A DNA stretch of 64,000 bases from Haemophilus parainfluenzae T3T1 (GTDB lineage: Bacteria; Pseudomonadota; Gammaproteobacteria; Enterobacterales; Pasteurellaceae): positions 951,501 to 1,015,500 of the forward strand of contig NC_015964.1 in assembly GCF_000210895.1 (NCBI RefSeq). The letters run 5' to 3'. This document shows, in pieces, positions 20,301 to 30,976 of this stretch (the first letter of the stretch is position 1; each line of letters opens with the position of its first letter). A program made the position numbers and the translations under genes. The notes below the pieces were generated by a model. The model had not been told where the DNA came from, did no database searches, and worked only from the letters and a program-made list of their open reading frames with translations.

Positions 20301-21034
20301 TTTAAACCGAAAGTTAGCGGTTTAGCGTGACGAAGTGAGTTGTAGAACGCTTCTGTGGTTTGCCCAGAAAGCGTCCGACCGGAAGCATCGGTAATGGTGC
20401 CGGAAATCATAATCGGTAATTCCACACCTAATTCTTCAAACACGGTTTCAATGGCGAAAATGGCGGCTTTTGCGTTTAACGTGTCGAAAATGGTTTCGAT
20501 CATGATTAAATCTGCACCACCTTCAATTAAGCCTTTAGTCGCTTCAGCATAGGCATCCACCAGTTCCATAAAGGTAATGTTACGGAAACCTGGATCGTTT
20601 ACATCAGGAGAAATAGAGGCCGTACGGTTGGTTGGCCCTAACACGCCCGCAACAAAGCGAGGTTTTTCTGGTGTACTGTATTTATCTGCGGCTAAACGCG
20701 CTAGTTTTGCCCCTGCGAAATTCAGTTCGTAGGCAATAGACTGTAAATCATAATCCGCTTGTGCAATAGTGGTAGAACTGAAGGTATTGGTTTCAATAAT
20801 ATCGGCGCCCGCTTGTAAATATTTCTCATGAATCGCAGAAATTAACAGCGGTTGGGTTAAGGTGAGCAAGTCATTATTGCCACGTAAATCAACCGCACTT
20901 TCTTTAAAACGCTCGCCTCTAAAATCAGCCTCAGTGAGTTTATATTTTTGGATCATCGTCCCCATCGCACCATCTAAAATAAGGATGCGTTCAGCGAGGG
21001 ATTTTTTCAGTAATTCGGTTTGATTATGTGACAT
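17342..21034 (-). CDS. metH: Cobalamin-dependent methionine synthase
   Basis: A complete 1230-residue MetH that transfers a methyl group from methyltetrahydrofolate to homocysteine via cobalamin. Domains in order: homocysteine-binding barrel (starts [14 protein letters not shown], zinc cysteines including [10 protein letters not shown] near residue 310); pterin-binding barrel ([14 protein letters not shown], about 350-620); cobalamin cap and Rossmann domain with the axial histidine in GDVHDIGKN (about 750); and the C-terminal AdoMet reactivation domain ending at [11 protein letters not shown]. No cobalamin riboswitch is apparent in the 175 bases upstream. Flavodoxin reactivation partners lie elsewhere. 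Confidence 0.97.
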   Translation of the reverse strand: MSHNQTELLKKSLAERILILDGAMGTMIQKYKLTEADFRGERFKESAVDLRGNNDLLTLTQPLLISAIHEKYLQAGADIIETNTFSSTTIAQADYDLQSIAYELNFAGAKLARLAADKYSTPEKPRFVAGVLGPTNRTASISPDVNDPGFRNITFMELVDAYAEATKGLIEGGADLIMIETIFDTLNAKAAIFAIETVFEELGVELPIMISGTITDASGRTLSGQTTEAFYNSLRHAKPLTFGLNCALGPKELRQYVEQLSKISETYISVHPNAGLPNAFGGYDLGAEEMAAHLKEWAESGFVNIVGGCCGTTPEHIKAFADAMQGIAPRKLPEIKTAMRLSGLEPLNIDDESLFVNVGERNNVTGSAKFKRLIKEDKFAEAIEIAIDQVENGAQVIDINMDEALLDSKKCMTRFLNIMATEPDAAKVPVMIDSSKWEVIEAGLQSVQGKPIVNSISLKEGEEIFIDHAKLVRKYGAAVVVMAFDEVGQADTEDRKVEICSRAYDILVNQVGFPPEDIIFDPNIFAIGTGIEEHNNYGVDFINATGRIKRALPHAKISGGVSNVSFSFRGNNVMREAIHAVFLYHAIKQGMDMGIVNAGQLAIYDDLDPELREIVEDAVLNRSPDATEKLLDIAEKYRNQGNDESAVDSVAEWRTWPVEERLKHALVKGITTYIVEDTEEARQQLPSPLDVIEGPLMEGMDVVGDLFGDGKMFLPQVVKSARVMKQSVAYLEPFINATKQKGSSNGKVVIATVKGDVHDIGKNIVSVVMQCNNFEVIDLGVMVPADKIIQTAIDEKADIIALSGLITPSLDEMEYFLGEMTRLGLNLPVMIGGATTSKEHTAIKLYPKYKEHGVFYTSNASRAVTVCATLMNPESRAELWEQFKKDYEKIQQSFSNRKPLRKQLSIEEARANRFDGFSGEWADYVPPTPNQTGIVEFKNVPIATLRKFIDWSPFFRIWGLMGGYPDAFDYPEGGEEARKVWNDAQVVLDELEQNHKLNPSGILGIFPAERVGDDVVLFADEERTQQIGTAYGLRQQTERGKNSKSPFNFALSDFIADRESGKKDWMGMFAVCAGIEEMELVEGYKAAGDDYNAILLQAVGDRLAEAMAEYLHFELRTRIWGYTQEEFDNQGLINENYVGIRPAPGYPSCPEHTEKALIWDLLEVEQRIGMKLTESYAMWPAASVCGWYFTHPASNYFTLGRIDEDQAQDYAKRKGWDEREMMKWLGVAMK

Positions 21035-21140
21035 AGACAGCTCTTTTTAAAATCAATCAATATTGGTCGGAATAATAGGGATAAGCATGGATACTGTCAA
21101 ATAAAAGGGGAGAAAGTGCGGTAAAAAAATGGAATGTTTT

Positions 21141-21170
21141 CAAAAAGAAAGGCGGACAAATTGTCCGCCA
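21141..21170 (-). terminator. Terminator after leuD
   Basis: On the reverse strand GGCGGACAA pairs with TTGTCCGCC and is followed by TTTCTTTTT. It lies 40 bases beyond the leuD stop. Confidence 0.8.
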
Positions 21171-21209
21171 AATGGTTAGCTATATTTGCTGTCCGAGTAA
21201 AAAAACAGA

Positions 21210-21812
21210 TTAACGTAAAAATGCCGGAATATTTTTTTCGTATTCACTGATGGCGTCTTCGTGTTGTAACGTCAAACCGATGTTATCCAAGCCGTTTAAC
21301 AAACAATGGCGGCGGAATTCATCCAGTTCAAAGTGATAGACTTTGTCACCTACAGTGACCGTCATCGCTTCCAAATCCACATGGATTTGTTTACCTTCAT
21401 TTGCCCACACCCATTGGAAGATTTCTTCTACTTCTTCTTCGCTTAAACGAATCGGTAACATGTGGTTATTTAAACTGTTGTTATAGAAAATATCCGCAAA
21501 ACTTGGTGCGATCATCACTTTGAAACCGTAATCGGCTAATGCCCAAGGCGCATGTTCACGAGAAGAACCACAACCAAGGTTTTTACGCGCTAATAAAATG
21601 GTCGCGCCTTGATATTGCGGATAATTCAATACGAAATCCGGGTTTGGCTTGGTGCCTTCCACATCCAAATAACGCCATTCATGGAATAAGTGTTTACCGA
21701 AACCTACGCGGGTAATCGCTTGTAAAAATTGTTTTGGAATAATCGCATCTGTGTCCACGTTTGCCGCATCCAATGGCACTACTAAGCCTGAAAGTTGTTT
21801 AAATCCTGCCAT
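21210..21812 (-). CDS. leuD: 3-isopropylmalate dehydratase small subunit
   Basis: A 200-residue swivelling subunit that pairs with LeuC to isomerise 2-isopropylmalate to 3-isopropylmalate. Family signatures are visible: [27 protein letters not shown] and [19 protein letters not shown]. It starts 10 bases after the leuC stop and ends the leuABCD operon. No abnormality. Confidence 0.96.
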   Translation of the reverse strand: MAGFKQLSGLVVPLDAANVDTDAIIPKQFLQAITRVGFGKHLFHEWRYLDVEGTKPNPDFVLNYPQYQGATILLARKNLGCGSSREHAPWALADYGFKVMIAPSFADIFYNNSLNNHMLPIRLSEEEVEEIFQWVWANEGKQIHVDLEAMTVTVGDKVYHFELDEFRRHCLLNGLDNIGLTLQHEDAISEYEKNIPAFLR

Positions 21813-21822
21813 TTTCTGCTCC

Positions 21823-23232
21823 TTAGTTTAATGTTACGTCACGAATATCAACGAATTTACCGAACATTCCCGCTGCGGCAGCCATCGCAGGGCTCACTAA
21901 GTGAGTGCGACCGTTACGGCCTTGGCGACCTTCAAAGTTACGGTTTGAAGTGGAAGCACAGCGTTCCCATTCACCTAAACGGTCATCGTTCATCCCTAAA
22001 CACATTGAGCAGCCCGGATTACGCCATTCAGCGCCCGCTTCGATAAAGATTTTATCCAAACCTTCTTTTTCTGCTTGTTCTTTCACTAAACCAGAGCCTG
22101 GTACCACTAAAATACGTTTTACATTGTCGGCTTTTTTACGACCTTTCATGACAGCCGCTGCGGCACGTAAATCTTCGATACGAGCATTGGTGCAAGAGCC
22201 AATAAACACTTGATCCACCGGAATGTCTTTTAAATCGGTATTCGGTTCTAAACCGATATAATTCAAGGCTTTTTCTGCTGAAGCACGAGTCACGGGATCG
22301 GTCATTTCTGCTGGATTAGGTACACGTTGATCGATACCGATTACTTGGCCAGGGTTTGTTCCCCAAGTTACCTGTGGTGCAATATCTTTGGCTTCTAATG
22401 TGATGACTGTGTCAAATTTTGCATCATCATCGGATTTTAAGGTTTTCCAATAAGCAACAGCATCATCCCAATCTTTACCTTTAGGCGCATGTGGACGACC
22501 TTTTAAGTATTCGAAAGTCGTTTCATCTGGTGCGATTAAGCCGGCTTTCGCGCCCATTTCAATCGCCATATTACAAACAGTCATACGGCCTTCCATAGAA
22601 AGGTCACGAATGGCTTCCCCACAGAATTCCACCACATGGCCTGTACCACCTGCCATGGTGGTTTTACCGATAATGGCAAGAATAATATCTTTTGCGGTAA
22701 TACCTGGCGCTACTTTGCCGCGCACTTCAATTTTCATATTTTTTGCGCGAGCTTGTTTTAAGGTTTGTGTGGCTAATACGTGTTCGACTTCAGATGTACC
22801 AATACCAAATGCCAAAGCACCGAACGCACCATGAGTGGCGGTATGGGAGTCACCACAAACGATAGTCATGCCTGGTAAGGTTAAGCCTTGTTCAGGCCCC
22901 ATGACATGCACGATACCTTGTTCTTTGGTGGTCATATCGAATAATTGAATACCGGTCGCTTTTGTATTTTTTGCGAGCTCCAATACTTGAATTTTCGCTT
23001 GGCCTTCAAGTTTGTTCACATCACGTACTTGAGTAGAAATACTGTGATCCATGGTGCCGAAAGTTTTGCTTACTTGGCGCACTTGACGGCCTGCCACACG
23101 TAAACCGTCAAAGGCTTGTGGACTGGTCACTTCATGGATTAAATGACGGTTAATATATAAAATCGGCGTTTCGCCTTCAGCTTCGTATACCACGTGGGCA
23201 TCGAATAATTTTTCGTAAAGAGTTTTTGCCAT
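21823..23232 (-). CDS. leuC: 3-isopropylmalate dehydratase large subunit
   Basis: A 469-residue aconitase-family enzyme carrying the catalytic [4Fe-4S] cluster. The cluster cysteines are in [14 protein letters not shown] and [11 protein letters not shown]; the substrate segment [24 protein letters not shown] is intact. I place the start at the ATG at 23230-23232 ([15 protein letters not shown]), the family start, rather than 17 codons upstream where the frame is still open. It lies 90 bases after leuB with an uptake signal in the gap. Confidence 0.95.
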   Translation of the reverse strand: MAKTLYEKLFDAHVVYEAEGETPILYINRHLIHEVTSPQAFDGLRVAGRQVRQVSKTFGTMDHSISTQVRDVNKLEGQAKIQVLELAKNTKATGIQLFDMTTKEQGIVHVMGPEQGLTLPGMTIVCGDSHTATHGAFGALAFGIGTSEVEHVLATQTLKQARAKNMKIEVRGKVAPGITAKDIILAIIGKTTMAGGTGHVVEFCGEAIRDLSMEGRMTVCNMAIEMGAKAGLIAPDETTFEYLKGRPHAPKGKDWDDAVAYWKTLKSDDDAKFDTVITLEAKDIAPQVTWGTNPGQVIGIDQRVPNPAEMTDPVTRASAEKALNYIGLEPNTDLKDIPVDQVFIGSCTNARIEDLRAAAAVMKGRKKADNVKRILVVPGSGLVKEQAEKEGLDKIFIEAGAEWRNPGCSMCLGMNDDRLGEWERCASTSNRNFEGRQGRNGRTHLVSPAMAAAAGMFGKFVDIRDVTLN

Positions 23233-23322
23233 AATTTTTCTCAATTCGTTAGAGGCTTTTGTTAGAGTAGTAAGTGCGGTCAAAATTGAGGGTGTTTTTA
23301 AGCCGCACTTTAATTGTTTTTA

Positions 23323-24423
<1,101 letters not shown>

Positions 24424-24442
24424 CTAAAGTGCGGTTAATTTT

Positions 24443-24554
24443 CTCCCCTCTTTTATAAAGAGGGGGAGGGGGAGATTTTAACGATATAAAATTCACTGCT
24501 GAGGTTGATGTTACTTCTGCCAAATCTCCCTAATCCCTCTTTGGTAAAGAGAGT
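24443..24554. repeat. MITE-like imperfect inverted repeat between leuB and leuA
   Basis: The left arm (24443-24478) and the reverse complement of the right arm (24522-24553) align over about 32 bases, sharing AAAGAGGG and GGGAGATTT blocks, around a 43-base spacer. Each arm also contains its own small hairpin (CTCTTT-N4-AAAGAG). No open frame lies within. A half-like copy is at 41931-41963. Confidence 0.55.
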
Positions 24555-24565
24555 AACTCGATAGA

Positions 24566-26113
24566 TTAATGATGTTTATGATTCTTAATATCTGCGACTT
24601 TATGTGAACGGTAAATCGCATTGATCGCATGGACTAAAGCAAGCGCGGAAGATTCAACGATGTCTGTCGCTAAACCAACGCCATGGAATTTACGGCCGTC
24701 ATGTTCAACCACGATATCCACCTGACCTAATGCTTCAGCGCCTTCACCTTTAGCGGTTAAGTTATAGTGAGACATTTTGATTTCTAAGCCAGTTAAGTTC
24801 AAGATCGCATTGTAAACTGCATCGACTGGACCGTTACCACCAATTGACGAAGTGCTTAATTTATTGCCATCTAATTCCACTTGAACAAAAGCGGTTGCTG
24901 GATATTCTTTGGTGGAGTGTGCCGAAAGTTTATCTAACACTAAGCGATCTTCATCACCTTGTTGCATGTCGATAAACGCCAACGCTTCCAAGTCATAATC
25001 AAACACTTGGCCTTTTTTGTCTGCTAATTTCAAGAAAGATTCGTACAATTTATCCAAGTCATAATCTTGCTCGGTGTAACCCATATCCGCCATATGACCT
25101 TTCACTGCTGCGCGACCAGAACGTGCAGTTAAGTTTAATTTCTCTTTCTTCAAGCCAATGGTTTCTGGCGACATGATTTCGTAGGTGTTTTTGTTTTTCA
25201 ACACACCATCTTGGTGAATACCGGAAGAGTGAGCAAAAGCATTTGAACCTACAATCGCTTTATTTGGTTGAATTGGCATATTACAAAGTTGGCTTACCAT
25301 TTGGCTGACACGGTGAATTTCTTGCGTGTTGATACGTGTATCCACGCCCATAAATTCTTGGCGAACTTTCATTGCCATCACGACTTCTTCAAGTGAAGTA
25401 TTACCCGCACGTTCACCGATGCCGTTTACGGTACATTCAATTTGGCGAGCACCATTTTGTACTGCGGTTAAGGAGTTGGCTGTTGCCATACCTAAGTCAT
25501 TGTGGCAGTGCACAGAAATGATTGCTTTATCAATATTTGGCACGCGGTTACGCACTTGAGCAATGATATTGCCGTATTCGTTTGGTAAGCAGAAACCAAC
25601 GGTATCTGGAATGTTTACGGTGGTAGCCCCCGCATGAATTGCCGCTTCCACAATACGACAGATATTATCTATGCCCGTACGACCAGCATCTTCGCAAGAA
25701 AATTCCACATCATCCGTGTAGTTACGTGCACGTTTTACCGCGGCTACAGCCATTTCAACGACATCATCAAAGGTACGTTTTAATTTGGCTTCAACGTGTA
25801 ATGCGGAGCTCGCGATAAAGGTGTGAATACGGAACGCTTCCGCGACTTTTAAGGCTTCGTAAGCCGCATCGATATCTTTATTTACCGCACGGGAAAGTGC
25901 CGCAACACGACTATTTTTGATATGGCGCGCGATAGTTTGAACAGATTCAAAATCGCCTTGAGAAGAAACTGGAAAACCCACTTCCATCACATCCACACCT
26001 AAACGTTCAAGCGCTAAAGCAATTTGTAACTTTTCTTTTACGGTTAAGCTTGCTTTTAATGCTTGTTCTCCATCACGCAAGGTGGTATCAAAAATAATAA
26101 CGCGATCTGACAT
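24566..26113 (-). CDS. leuA: 2-isopropylmalate synthase
   Basis: A 515-residue enzyme condensing acetyl-CoA with 2-oxoisovalerate, the committed step of leucine synthesis. The catalytic TIM barrel shows [11 protein letters not shown] at the N-terminus, the [16 protein letters not shown] metal site and the [13 protein letters not shown] segment. The C-terminal regulatory domain (from about residue 390) binds leucine for feedback inhibition; the [13 protein letters not shown] region fits. It is the first structural gene of leuABCD, preceded by a leader peptide and attenuator. Confidence 0.97.
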   Translation of the reverse strand: MSDRVIIFDTTLRDGEQALKASLTVKEKLQIALALERLGVDVMEVGFPVSSQGDFESVQTIARHIKNSRVAALSRAVNKDIDAAYEALKVAEAFRIHTFIASSALHVEAKLKRTFDDVVEMAVAAVKRARNYTDDVEFSCEDAGRTGIDNICRIVEAAIHAGATTVNIPDTVGFCLPNEYGNIIAQVRNRVPNIDKAIISVHCHNDLGMATANSLTAVQNGARQIECTVNGIGERAGNTSLEEVVMAMKVRQEFMGVDTRINTQEIHRVSQMVSQLCNMPIQPNKAIVGSNAFAHSSGIHQDGVLKNKNTYEIMSPETIGLKKEKLNLTARSGRAAVKGHMADMGYTEQDYDLDKLYESFLKLADKKGQVFDYDLEALAFIDMQQGDEDRLVLDKLSAHSTKEYPATAFVQVELDGNKLSTSSIGGNGPVDAVYNAILNLTGLEIKMSHYNLTAKGEGAEALGQVDIVVEHDGRKFHGVGLATDIVESSALALVHAINAIYRSHKVADIKNHKHH

Positions 26114-26170
26114 AATAATTTCCTTCTGTTGTCACTCAAAGTGCGGTCGCTTTTAGCACTGTTTTTGAAA

Positions 26171-26201
26171 CAAAAAACCCGCAATCTTAAAAGTGCGGGT
26201 T
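26171..26201 (-). terminator. Leucine operon attenuator terminator
   Basis: On the reverse strand AACCCGCA and TGCGGGTT pair around a ten-base loop and are followed by TTTTTT. It lies between the leader peptide (ends 26244) and leuA (starts 26113), the expected place for a transcription attenuator. The 5' arm's CCGCAC can instead pair with GTGCGG at the end of the leader-peptide gene (26248-26253), giving a competing antiterminator. Confidence 0.85.
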
Positions 26202-26243
26202 GATAATAGATTTTTTTACATAAAGGTATTTTTTATCCACAAC

Positions 26244-26303
26244 TTAGCCGCACAAAGAATGTGAGAGCAGGAGGTTGAGAGATAAAGAAACAACTTGGTA
26301 CAT
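26244..26303 (-). CDS. leuL: Leucine operon leader peptide
   Basis: A 19-residue reading frame, MYQVVSLSLNLLLSHSLCG, followed by TAA. Six of its codons specify leucine, including a Leu-Asn-Leu-Leu-Leu cluster in the middle. It begins about 35 bases after a strong promoter and is followed by the attenuator terminator 43 bases after its stop. The design is classical: a ribosome stalled at the leucine cluster leaves GTGCGG (overlapping the last codons) free to pair with the terminator's 5' arm, while a ribosome reaching the stop covers it. AGGA lies 11 bases before the ATG, somewhat far. Confidence 0.88.
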   Translation of the reverse strand: MYQVVSLSLNLLLSHSLCG

Positions 26304-26344
26304 AAAAAAGATAATCCTATAAAAAATTCTGTAAAACACTGTCC

Positions 26345-26372
26345 ATATTACGGATAAAAGTTTCGCTGTCAA
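26345..26372 (-). promoter_or_regulatory. Promoter of the leu operon
   Basis: On the reverse strand a perfect -35 TTGACA (26367-26372) and a -10 TAATAT (26345-26350) are separated by 16 bases. Transcription would start near 26338, giving a leader of about 165 bases up to the attenuator. Confidence 0.65.
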
Positions 26373-26550
26373 ACCATTTTTTAGTGATTTATATCTAAAA
26401 TAAATATCTCGACATAATCTTAAAAGTTTATTTATCTAAATGTAATGATTTTACTGGAATTAATATCTAAAAATGGCTTTCAAGAAGTTATTTTTGTCCT
26501 GTTTTATTCCTCGTTTCTGGTATGCCGATTTTTTCTAAAATTTTTTCTCT
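26373..26550. other. Divergent leu/dprA intergenic stretch
   Basis: The gap between leuL and dprA is 335 bases. Besides the leu promoter and the dprA competence site, this AT-rich middle part shows no gene, repeat or RNA that I can support. Confidence 0.4.
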
Positions 26551-26572
26551 TTTTGCGATCTGAATCGCAAAA
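26551..26572 (+). promoter_or_regulatory. Competence regulatory (CRP-S / CRE) site upstream of dprA
   Basis: A 22-base near-perfect palindrome with core TGCGA-N6-TCGCA flanked by TTT and AAA. This is the CRP-S (Sxy-dependent) form of the CRP site, which differs from ordinary CRP sites (TGTGA-N6-TCACA) by the C and G changes. It is centred about 77 bases before the dprA ATG. dprA belongs to the Sxy/CRP competence regulon in H. influenzae. Confidence 0.88.
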
Positions 26573-26638
26573 TTAAGACAAATCTTTCATTTTTTAACAC
26601 CAATCTCGTCATAATTCTCTTTTTAAAGGAGAGAATAA

Positions 26639-27754
26639 ATGAGCGATTTTACGTCGATTTTGTTGCGATTAGCTCAAGTGCCCAAATTGGGCAGTGTGCG
26701 GATTCAACAAATTTTGGCCCATGTGAATATAGAAGATTTGTTAAATTATGATGAAGTGGCATTTCAACAAATGGGCTGGGATGCGTTACAGATTCGTCGT
26801 TGGTTTCAGCCAGAAATGAAATTTATTGAACCTGCTTTGAGCTGGGCAGAAAAAGAAGGACATCATTTAATCCACTGTTTTTCAGATGACTATCCTTTTT
26901 TACTTAAACAAATTAGTGGCTTTCCGCCCTTATTATTTGTGAAAGGTAATTTGACCGCACTTTCTGCCCAGCAAATTGCCATGGTTGGGAGCCGTTATTG
27001 TTCGGCTTATGGTGAATATTGGGCAAAATATTTTGCGACAGAACTTTCTCTTGCAGGATTGACGGTCACGAGTGGGCTGGCTTTAGGTATCGATGGATTT
27101 AGTCATCAGGCGGTGGTAGATATTCAAGGACAAACCATTGCCGTATTGGGCAGTGGATTAGATCATATTTATCCCGCCAAACACCGCCGATTAGCCGAGC
27201 AAATTATCGAAAATAACGGGGCATTAGTTTCCGAATTTATCCCTACACAAGCGCCGATTGCTGAAAATTTTCCTCGTCGTAATCGCATTATCAGCGGGCT
27301 TTCATTAGGAACGTTAGTGATTGAAGCCACAGAGAAAAGCGGTTCACTCATTACAGCACGCTATGCCTTAGAACAAAACCGCGACATTTTTGCGTTGCCG
27401 GGGAATATTCAAAGTGAATACAGTCAAGGCTGTCATAAACTGATTAAGCAAGGGGCGATGTTGGTGGAAAATATCAAAGACATTTTAGATTGTCTTAATC
27501 ATAACGTTGTTTTTCAGCCTCCAGTACATACGCCAATCAATCAGTCGATGACTAAACCACTCACCGCAAAAGCACCTGCGGTAGAGCCGAGTCATCCTGA
27601 ACTTTATCAATATATTACTTATACACCGATAAGTCTTGATGATTTATCTGCAGCATTGAATTTGCCGGTGGATTTGCTTTTAGTGCAGTTATTAGATTTG
27701 GAGTTACAAGATTTAATCGTCAATGAGAATGGACTCTATAAGCGGATAGCATAA
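26639..27754 (+). CDS. dprA: DNA-processing protein DprA (natural transformation)
   Basis: A 371-residue protein that protects incoming single-stranded DNA and loads RecA on it. An N-terminal SAM-like region is followed by the Rossmann-type core: [66 protein letters not shown], and [11 protein letters not shown]-terminal winged-helix domain follows (from about 315). The ATG has AAAGGAGAG upstream. The CRP-S site shows competence-specific induction. Followed by yaaA after 63 bases. Confidence 0.96.
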   Translation: MSDFTSILLRLAQVPKLGSVRIQQILAHVNIEDLLNYDEVAFQQMGWDALQIRRWFQPEMKFIEPALSWAEKEGHHLIHCFSDDYPFLLKQISGFPPLLFVKGNLTALSAQQIAMVGSRYCSAYGEYWAKYFATELSLAGLTVTSGLALGIDGFSHQAVVDIQGQTIAVLGSGLDHIYPAKHRRLAEQIIENNGALVSEFIPTQAPIAENFPRRNRIISGLSLGTLVIEATEKSGSLITARYALEQNRDIFALPGNIQSEYSQGCHKLIKQGAMLVENIKDILDCLNHNVVFQPPVHTPINQSMTKPLTAKAPAVEPSHPELYQYITYTPISLDDLSAALNLPVDLLLVQLLDLELQDLIVNENGLYKRIA

Positions 27755-27817
27755 ACGGGGTAGAGTGATGAGGCAATCCTGTGCTAAGATACGGTTCAGT
27801 TTTAGAAAGGAGAACCT

Positions 27818-28594
27818 ATGTTAGCCATTATTTCCCCGGCAAAAACCTTAGATTTTGAAAGTGCGGTCAGAAATCTTCCTGTTTCTCAACCGCACTTGAC
27901 GGATTATAGTGAGCAACTGATTGAAATCTGTCGTCAATTATCTCCCCAAGATCTTTCTTCCTTAATGTCTATCAGCGATAAACTTGCGGGCTTAAATGCC
28001 GCTCGCTTTGCTGAATGGACAAAATCTCACAACGAAAAAAATTCACGTGCAGCTATTTGGGCATTCAAAGGTGATGTTTACACCGGTTTGGATGCGGATA
28101 GCTTATCTGATGAAGATGTGCAATTCGCACAACGCCATTTACGTATGCTTTCTGGCTTATATGGCTTACTTAAACCCCTTGATTTAATGCAACCTTACCG
28201 CTTGGAAATGGGCACGAAGTTAGCGAATCCAAAAGGGAAAGATCTTTATGCATTTTGGGGGAACATTATCACTCAATCCGTGCAACAGGCACTTGATGAG
28301 CAAGGCGATCGTGTTTTGATCAATTTAGCTTCTGATGAATACTATAAATCAGTAAAAGAAAACCAATTAGATGCACAGATTGTGAAGCCTGTTTTCTTAG
28401 ATAATAAGAATGGTAAATACAAAGTGGTCAGCTTTTATGCGAAAAAAGCCCGTGGTTTAATGTGTCGTTTTATCATTCAAAATCGTTTGGAACGTGTTGA
28501 ACAACTGAAAGAGTTTGACCTAGGTGGTTATTGGTTTGATGCGACATCCTCAACTGAAAAAGAATTTGTATTTAAGCGAGATATCAATGAATAA
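27818..28594 (+). CDS. yaaA: Peroxide stress protein YaaA
   Basis: A 258-residue DUF328 protein. In E. coli YaaA lowers free iron during hydrogen peroxide stress and binds DNA. Family signatures are [15 protein letters not shown] at the start, [27 protein letters not shown] in the middle, and [19 protein letters not shown] precedes the ATG. Two uptake signals in opposite orientation lie in the first 30 codons (27859-27867 and 27889-27897), writing ESAV and PHLT. Its stop overlaps the next gene by 8 bases. Confidence 0.94.
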   Translation: MLAIISPAKTLDFESAVRNLPVSQPHLTDYSEQLIEICRQLSPQDLSSLMSISDKLAGLNAARFAEWTKSHNEKNSRAAIWAFKGDVYTGLDADSLSDEDVQFAQRHLRMLSGLYGLLKPLDLMQPYRLEMGTKLANPKGKDLYAFWGNIITQSVQQALDEQGDRVLINLASDEYYKSVKENQLDAQIVKPVFLDNKNGKYKVVSFYAKKARGLMCRFIIQNRLERVEQLKEFDLGGYWFDATSSTEKEFVFKRDINE

Positions 28595-29177
28595 ATTCCT
28601 GGTTATATTGACCGCACTTTTACTTTCAGGTTGTGCGGCAAAAGTGAGTCAGCTTCAAACACCTGAAAAAATTGAGTATAACGGTAAAACCTATAAGCTT
28701 ACCGCAAGCCAAGATTTAGATACGATTGCACGTTACGTTTATATTGCTGAGCCGGAAACATTGGAAAATTGGAAATCTCAAATTGAAGTATTGCTTGATC
28801 GTGATGTCACCCGTTCTATTGAGCAACGTGTAGCATTACGTGAAAAAGTGTATCGTAATTTGGGTGTGCAAGATTTCAAAATTCGTGCCAATTCAACGAA
28901 TCCGAAAAAGCCCGCGACAGAATTAAACGGTTATGTCATTTATGCACCAACAGAACAAAATCCGTCTTGGCAGGTGGATATTGCGAAAGGGAAAAATATT
29001 TCCCATTGTGGTTTTGTGCAATACCAATATTCCCAAAAAATGGAAATGAAAAAGTTTCAGCGCTTAAGCAAAGTAAAAATTGTGAAAAATTTACAAAAGT
29101 ATCTTGTCGCAAAAGAAAGTAAAACATTACAAAAAGCGGATCTTTCTTGGAAATGTGAAAGTTATTTCAATCACTAA
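28587..29177 (+). CDS. Putative lipoprotein, unrecognised (downstream of yaaA)
   Basis: A 196-residue protein starting at the ATG at 28587, overlapping the yaaA stop and therefore probably translationally coupled. The signal peptide [16 protein letters not shown] has a clear lipobox, acylated cysteine at residue 16; part of it (LTALLL) is written by an uptake signal at 28611-28619. The mature part is basic with two further cysteines (SHCGFVQY and WKCESYF). I assign no function. The yaaA-lipoprotein-pfkA order resembles H. influenzae. Confidence 0.85.
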   Translation: MNKFLVILTALLLSGCAAKVSQLQTPEKIEYNGKTYKLTASQDLDTIARYVYIAEPETLENWKSQIEVLLDRDVTRSIEQRVALREKVYRNLGVQDFKIRANSTNPKKPATELNGYVIYAPTEQNPSWQVDIAKGKNISHCGFVQYQYSQKMEMKKFQRLSKVKIVKNLQKYLVAKESKTLQKADLSWKCESYFNH

Positions 29178-29289
29178 AATGTATAACTAGATCAAATCTC
29201 AAGTAAATTTTCAAAATTTTGCTAGAGCAGAAATTATGGATAGTGTAATCTTAGCACCAATTGTTCTTAAGAATTCAAAGTAGGTAAAT

Positions 29290-30255
29290 ATGATTAAAAA
29301 AATTGCTGTATTAACCAGTGGTGGTGATGCACCAGGTATGAATGCTGCCATCCGTGGCGTTGTTCGTGCAGCTCTTGCAGAAGGGCTTGAAGTATTTGGG
29401 ATTTATGACGGTTATCAAGGCTTATATAATAATAAAATCCAACAGTTAAACCGTTATAATGTATCAGATATTATTAACCGTGGTGGGACATTCTTAGGTT
29501 CTGCTCGTTTCCCTGAATTTAAGGATCCTGCCGTACGTGAGAAATGTGCAGAAATTTTACGTTCACATGGTATTGATGCCTTAGTTGTTATTGGTGGTGA
29601 CGGTTCTTACATGGGGGCTAAATTGCTTACTGAAGAACATGGTTTCCCTTGCGTAGGTATCCCTGGCACAATTGATAACGATGTGGCTGGAACAGATTAC
29701 ACAATCGGTTATGAAACCGCACTACAAACAGCGGTGGATGCCATTGACCGTTTACGTGACACTTCAAGTTCTCACCAACGTATTTCTATCGTGGAAATCA
29801 TGGGTCGTCACTGTAGTGACTTAACCATTTCTGCAGGTATTGCTGGTGGTTGTGAATACATTGTGGCATCTGAAATGGAATTTAACCGCGAAGAATTAAT
29901 TCGCCAAATTGAGCGCAGTATTATTCGTGGAAAACGCCACGCCATCATTGCGATTACTGAGTTAATCACTGACGTGCATTCTCTTGCTCGTGAAATTGAA
30001 GCTCGTGTAGGTCATGAAACCCGTGCAACCGTATTAGGCCATATTCAACGTGGTGGTTCGCCTTGTGCCTTCGACCGTATTTTAGGCTCACGTATGGGCG
30101 TATATGCGGTAGATATATTGCTACAGGGTAAAGGTGGCTACTGTGTGGGTATTCAAAACGAAAAATTAGTTCACCACGATATTATTGATGCAATCAACAA
30201 TATGCGTCGTGAATTTAAAGCAGATTGGTTAGAAATGGCTAAACGCTTAGAATAA
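29290..30255 (+). CDS. pfkA: 6-phosphofructokinase
   Basis: A 321-residue ATP-dependent PFK-1, committing fructose 6-phosphate to glycolysis. The ATP-binding start [21 protein letters not shown], the [12 protein letters not shown] motif and the catalytic [20 protein letters not shown] segment (Asp as base) are present. Allosteric-site residues of the bacterial type are present ([10 protein letters not shown]). Its own promoter region of 112 bases precedes it. A strong terminator separates it from convergent folA. Confidence 0.97.
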   Translation: MIKKIAVLTSGGDAPGMNAAIRGVVRAALAEGLEVFGIYDGYQGLYNNKIQQLNRYNVSDIINRGGTFLGSARFPEFKDPAVREKCAEILRSHGIDALVVIGGDGSYMGAKLLTEEHGFPCVGIPGTIDNDVAGTDYTIGYETALQTAVDAIDRLRDTSSSHQRISIVEIMGRHCSDLTISAGIAGGCEYIVASEMEFNREELIRQIERSIIRGKRHAIIAITELITDVHSLAREIEARVGHETRATVLGHIQRGGSPCAFDRILGSRMGVYAVDILLQGKGGYCVGIQNEKLVHHDIIDAINNMRREFKADWLEMAKRLE

Positions 30256-30283
30256 TCTTCTAAAGGTTTATTTAAAACAAAAG

Positions 30284-30321
30284 AAATCGGGCTAAAACAA
30301 TCATTGTTTTAGCCCGATTTT
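30284..30321. terminator. Terminator between pfkA and folA (convergent)
   Basis: AAATCGGGCTAAAACAA and TTGTTTTAGCCCGATTT pair around TCA; T residues follow on the forward strand and A residues precede it, so it can serve both genes. Confidence 0.85.
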
Positions 30322-30334
30322 TATATGCTCTAGA

Positions 30335-30835
30335 TTAGGCTTTTAGTTTATTTTTCTTACGCTGCAAAATTAAAAAACGACAATCATAGGGATTATCTGC
30401 ATCTGCTTGGCGATATTCTTCAAACTCGATGCTCCATTCAGCCCAATTAATTTCAGGGAAGAAGGTATCGCCGTCAATGTCAGCTTGAATTTGCGTGAGA
30501 TATAGTTTATCTGCTTTAGGTAAATATTGTTTAAATAACTCGCCGCCGCCAATCAACATAATTTCATCAAATTCTTTGACAAAATCGACCGCACTTTCAA
30601 AATTCTCTTTCCAGATGACACCTTCATATACGTAAGGCGTGCGTGAAAGGACGATATTGGTGCGTTTAGGCAATGGGCGACCAATACTTTCAAAGGTTTT
30701 ACGGCCCATAATCACTGGTTTGCCCGTGGTGTTTTTACGAAACCAGGCTAAATCAGCAGGTAAGTGCCAAGGCATTTGATTATCTTTTCCGATGACGTTA
30801 TTTTTTGTTGTCGCAACGATCAAACTTAATGTCAT
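30335..30835 (-). CDS. folA: Dihydrofolate reductase
   Basis: A 166-residue enzyme reducing dihydrofolate with NADPH. The sequence has the Haemophilus pattern: SLIVATTKNNVIGKDNQMPWHLPADLAWFRKNT, the NADPH segment GRKTFESIGRPLPKRTN, and LIGGGELFKQYLP. I start at the ATG at 30833-30835; an open frame extends 16 codons upstream without a better site. It is slightly longer than the H. influenzae protein by a basic C-terminal tail (KKNKLKA). Divergent from proB. Confidence 0.96.
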   Translation of the reverse strand: MTLSLIVATTKNNVIGKDNQMPWHLPADLAWFRKNTTGKPVIMGRKTFESIGRPLPKRTNIVLSRTPYVYEGVIWKENFESAVDFVKEFDEIMLIGGGELFKQYLPKADKLYLTQIQADIDGDTFFPEINWAEWSIEFEEYRQADADNPYDCRFLILQRKKNKLKA

Positions 30836-30976
30836 ATTTTCTATCCTATTTTTATTTTTTTGCACTATATCATAGCTATTCACAAAATCTGTATATGAGG
30901 TTGGATTTTTCGTGATTTTTATTAATTTTAGTGCTAATTTAACCGCACTTTTCTATTTTTTCACTGGGGATAAACT

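Noticed and set aside
21035-21209. Possible MetJ boxes or cobalamin riboswitch before metH
   Set aside because: I found only AGAC-like fragments and no B12-box-like motif or riboswitch-scale fold.
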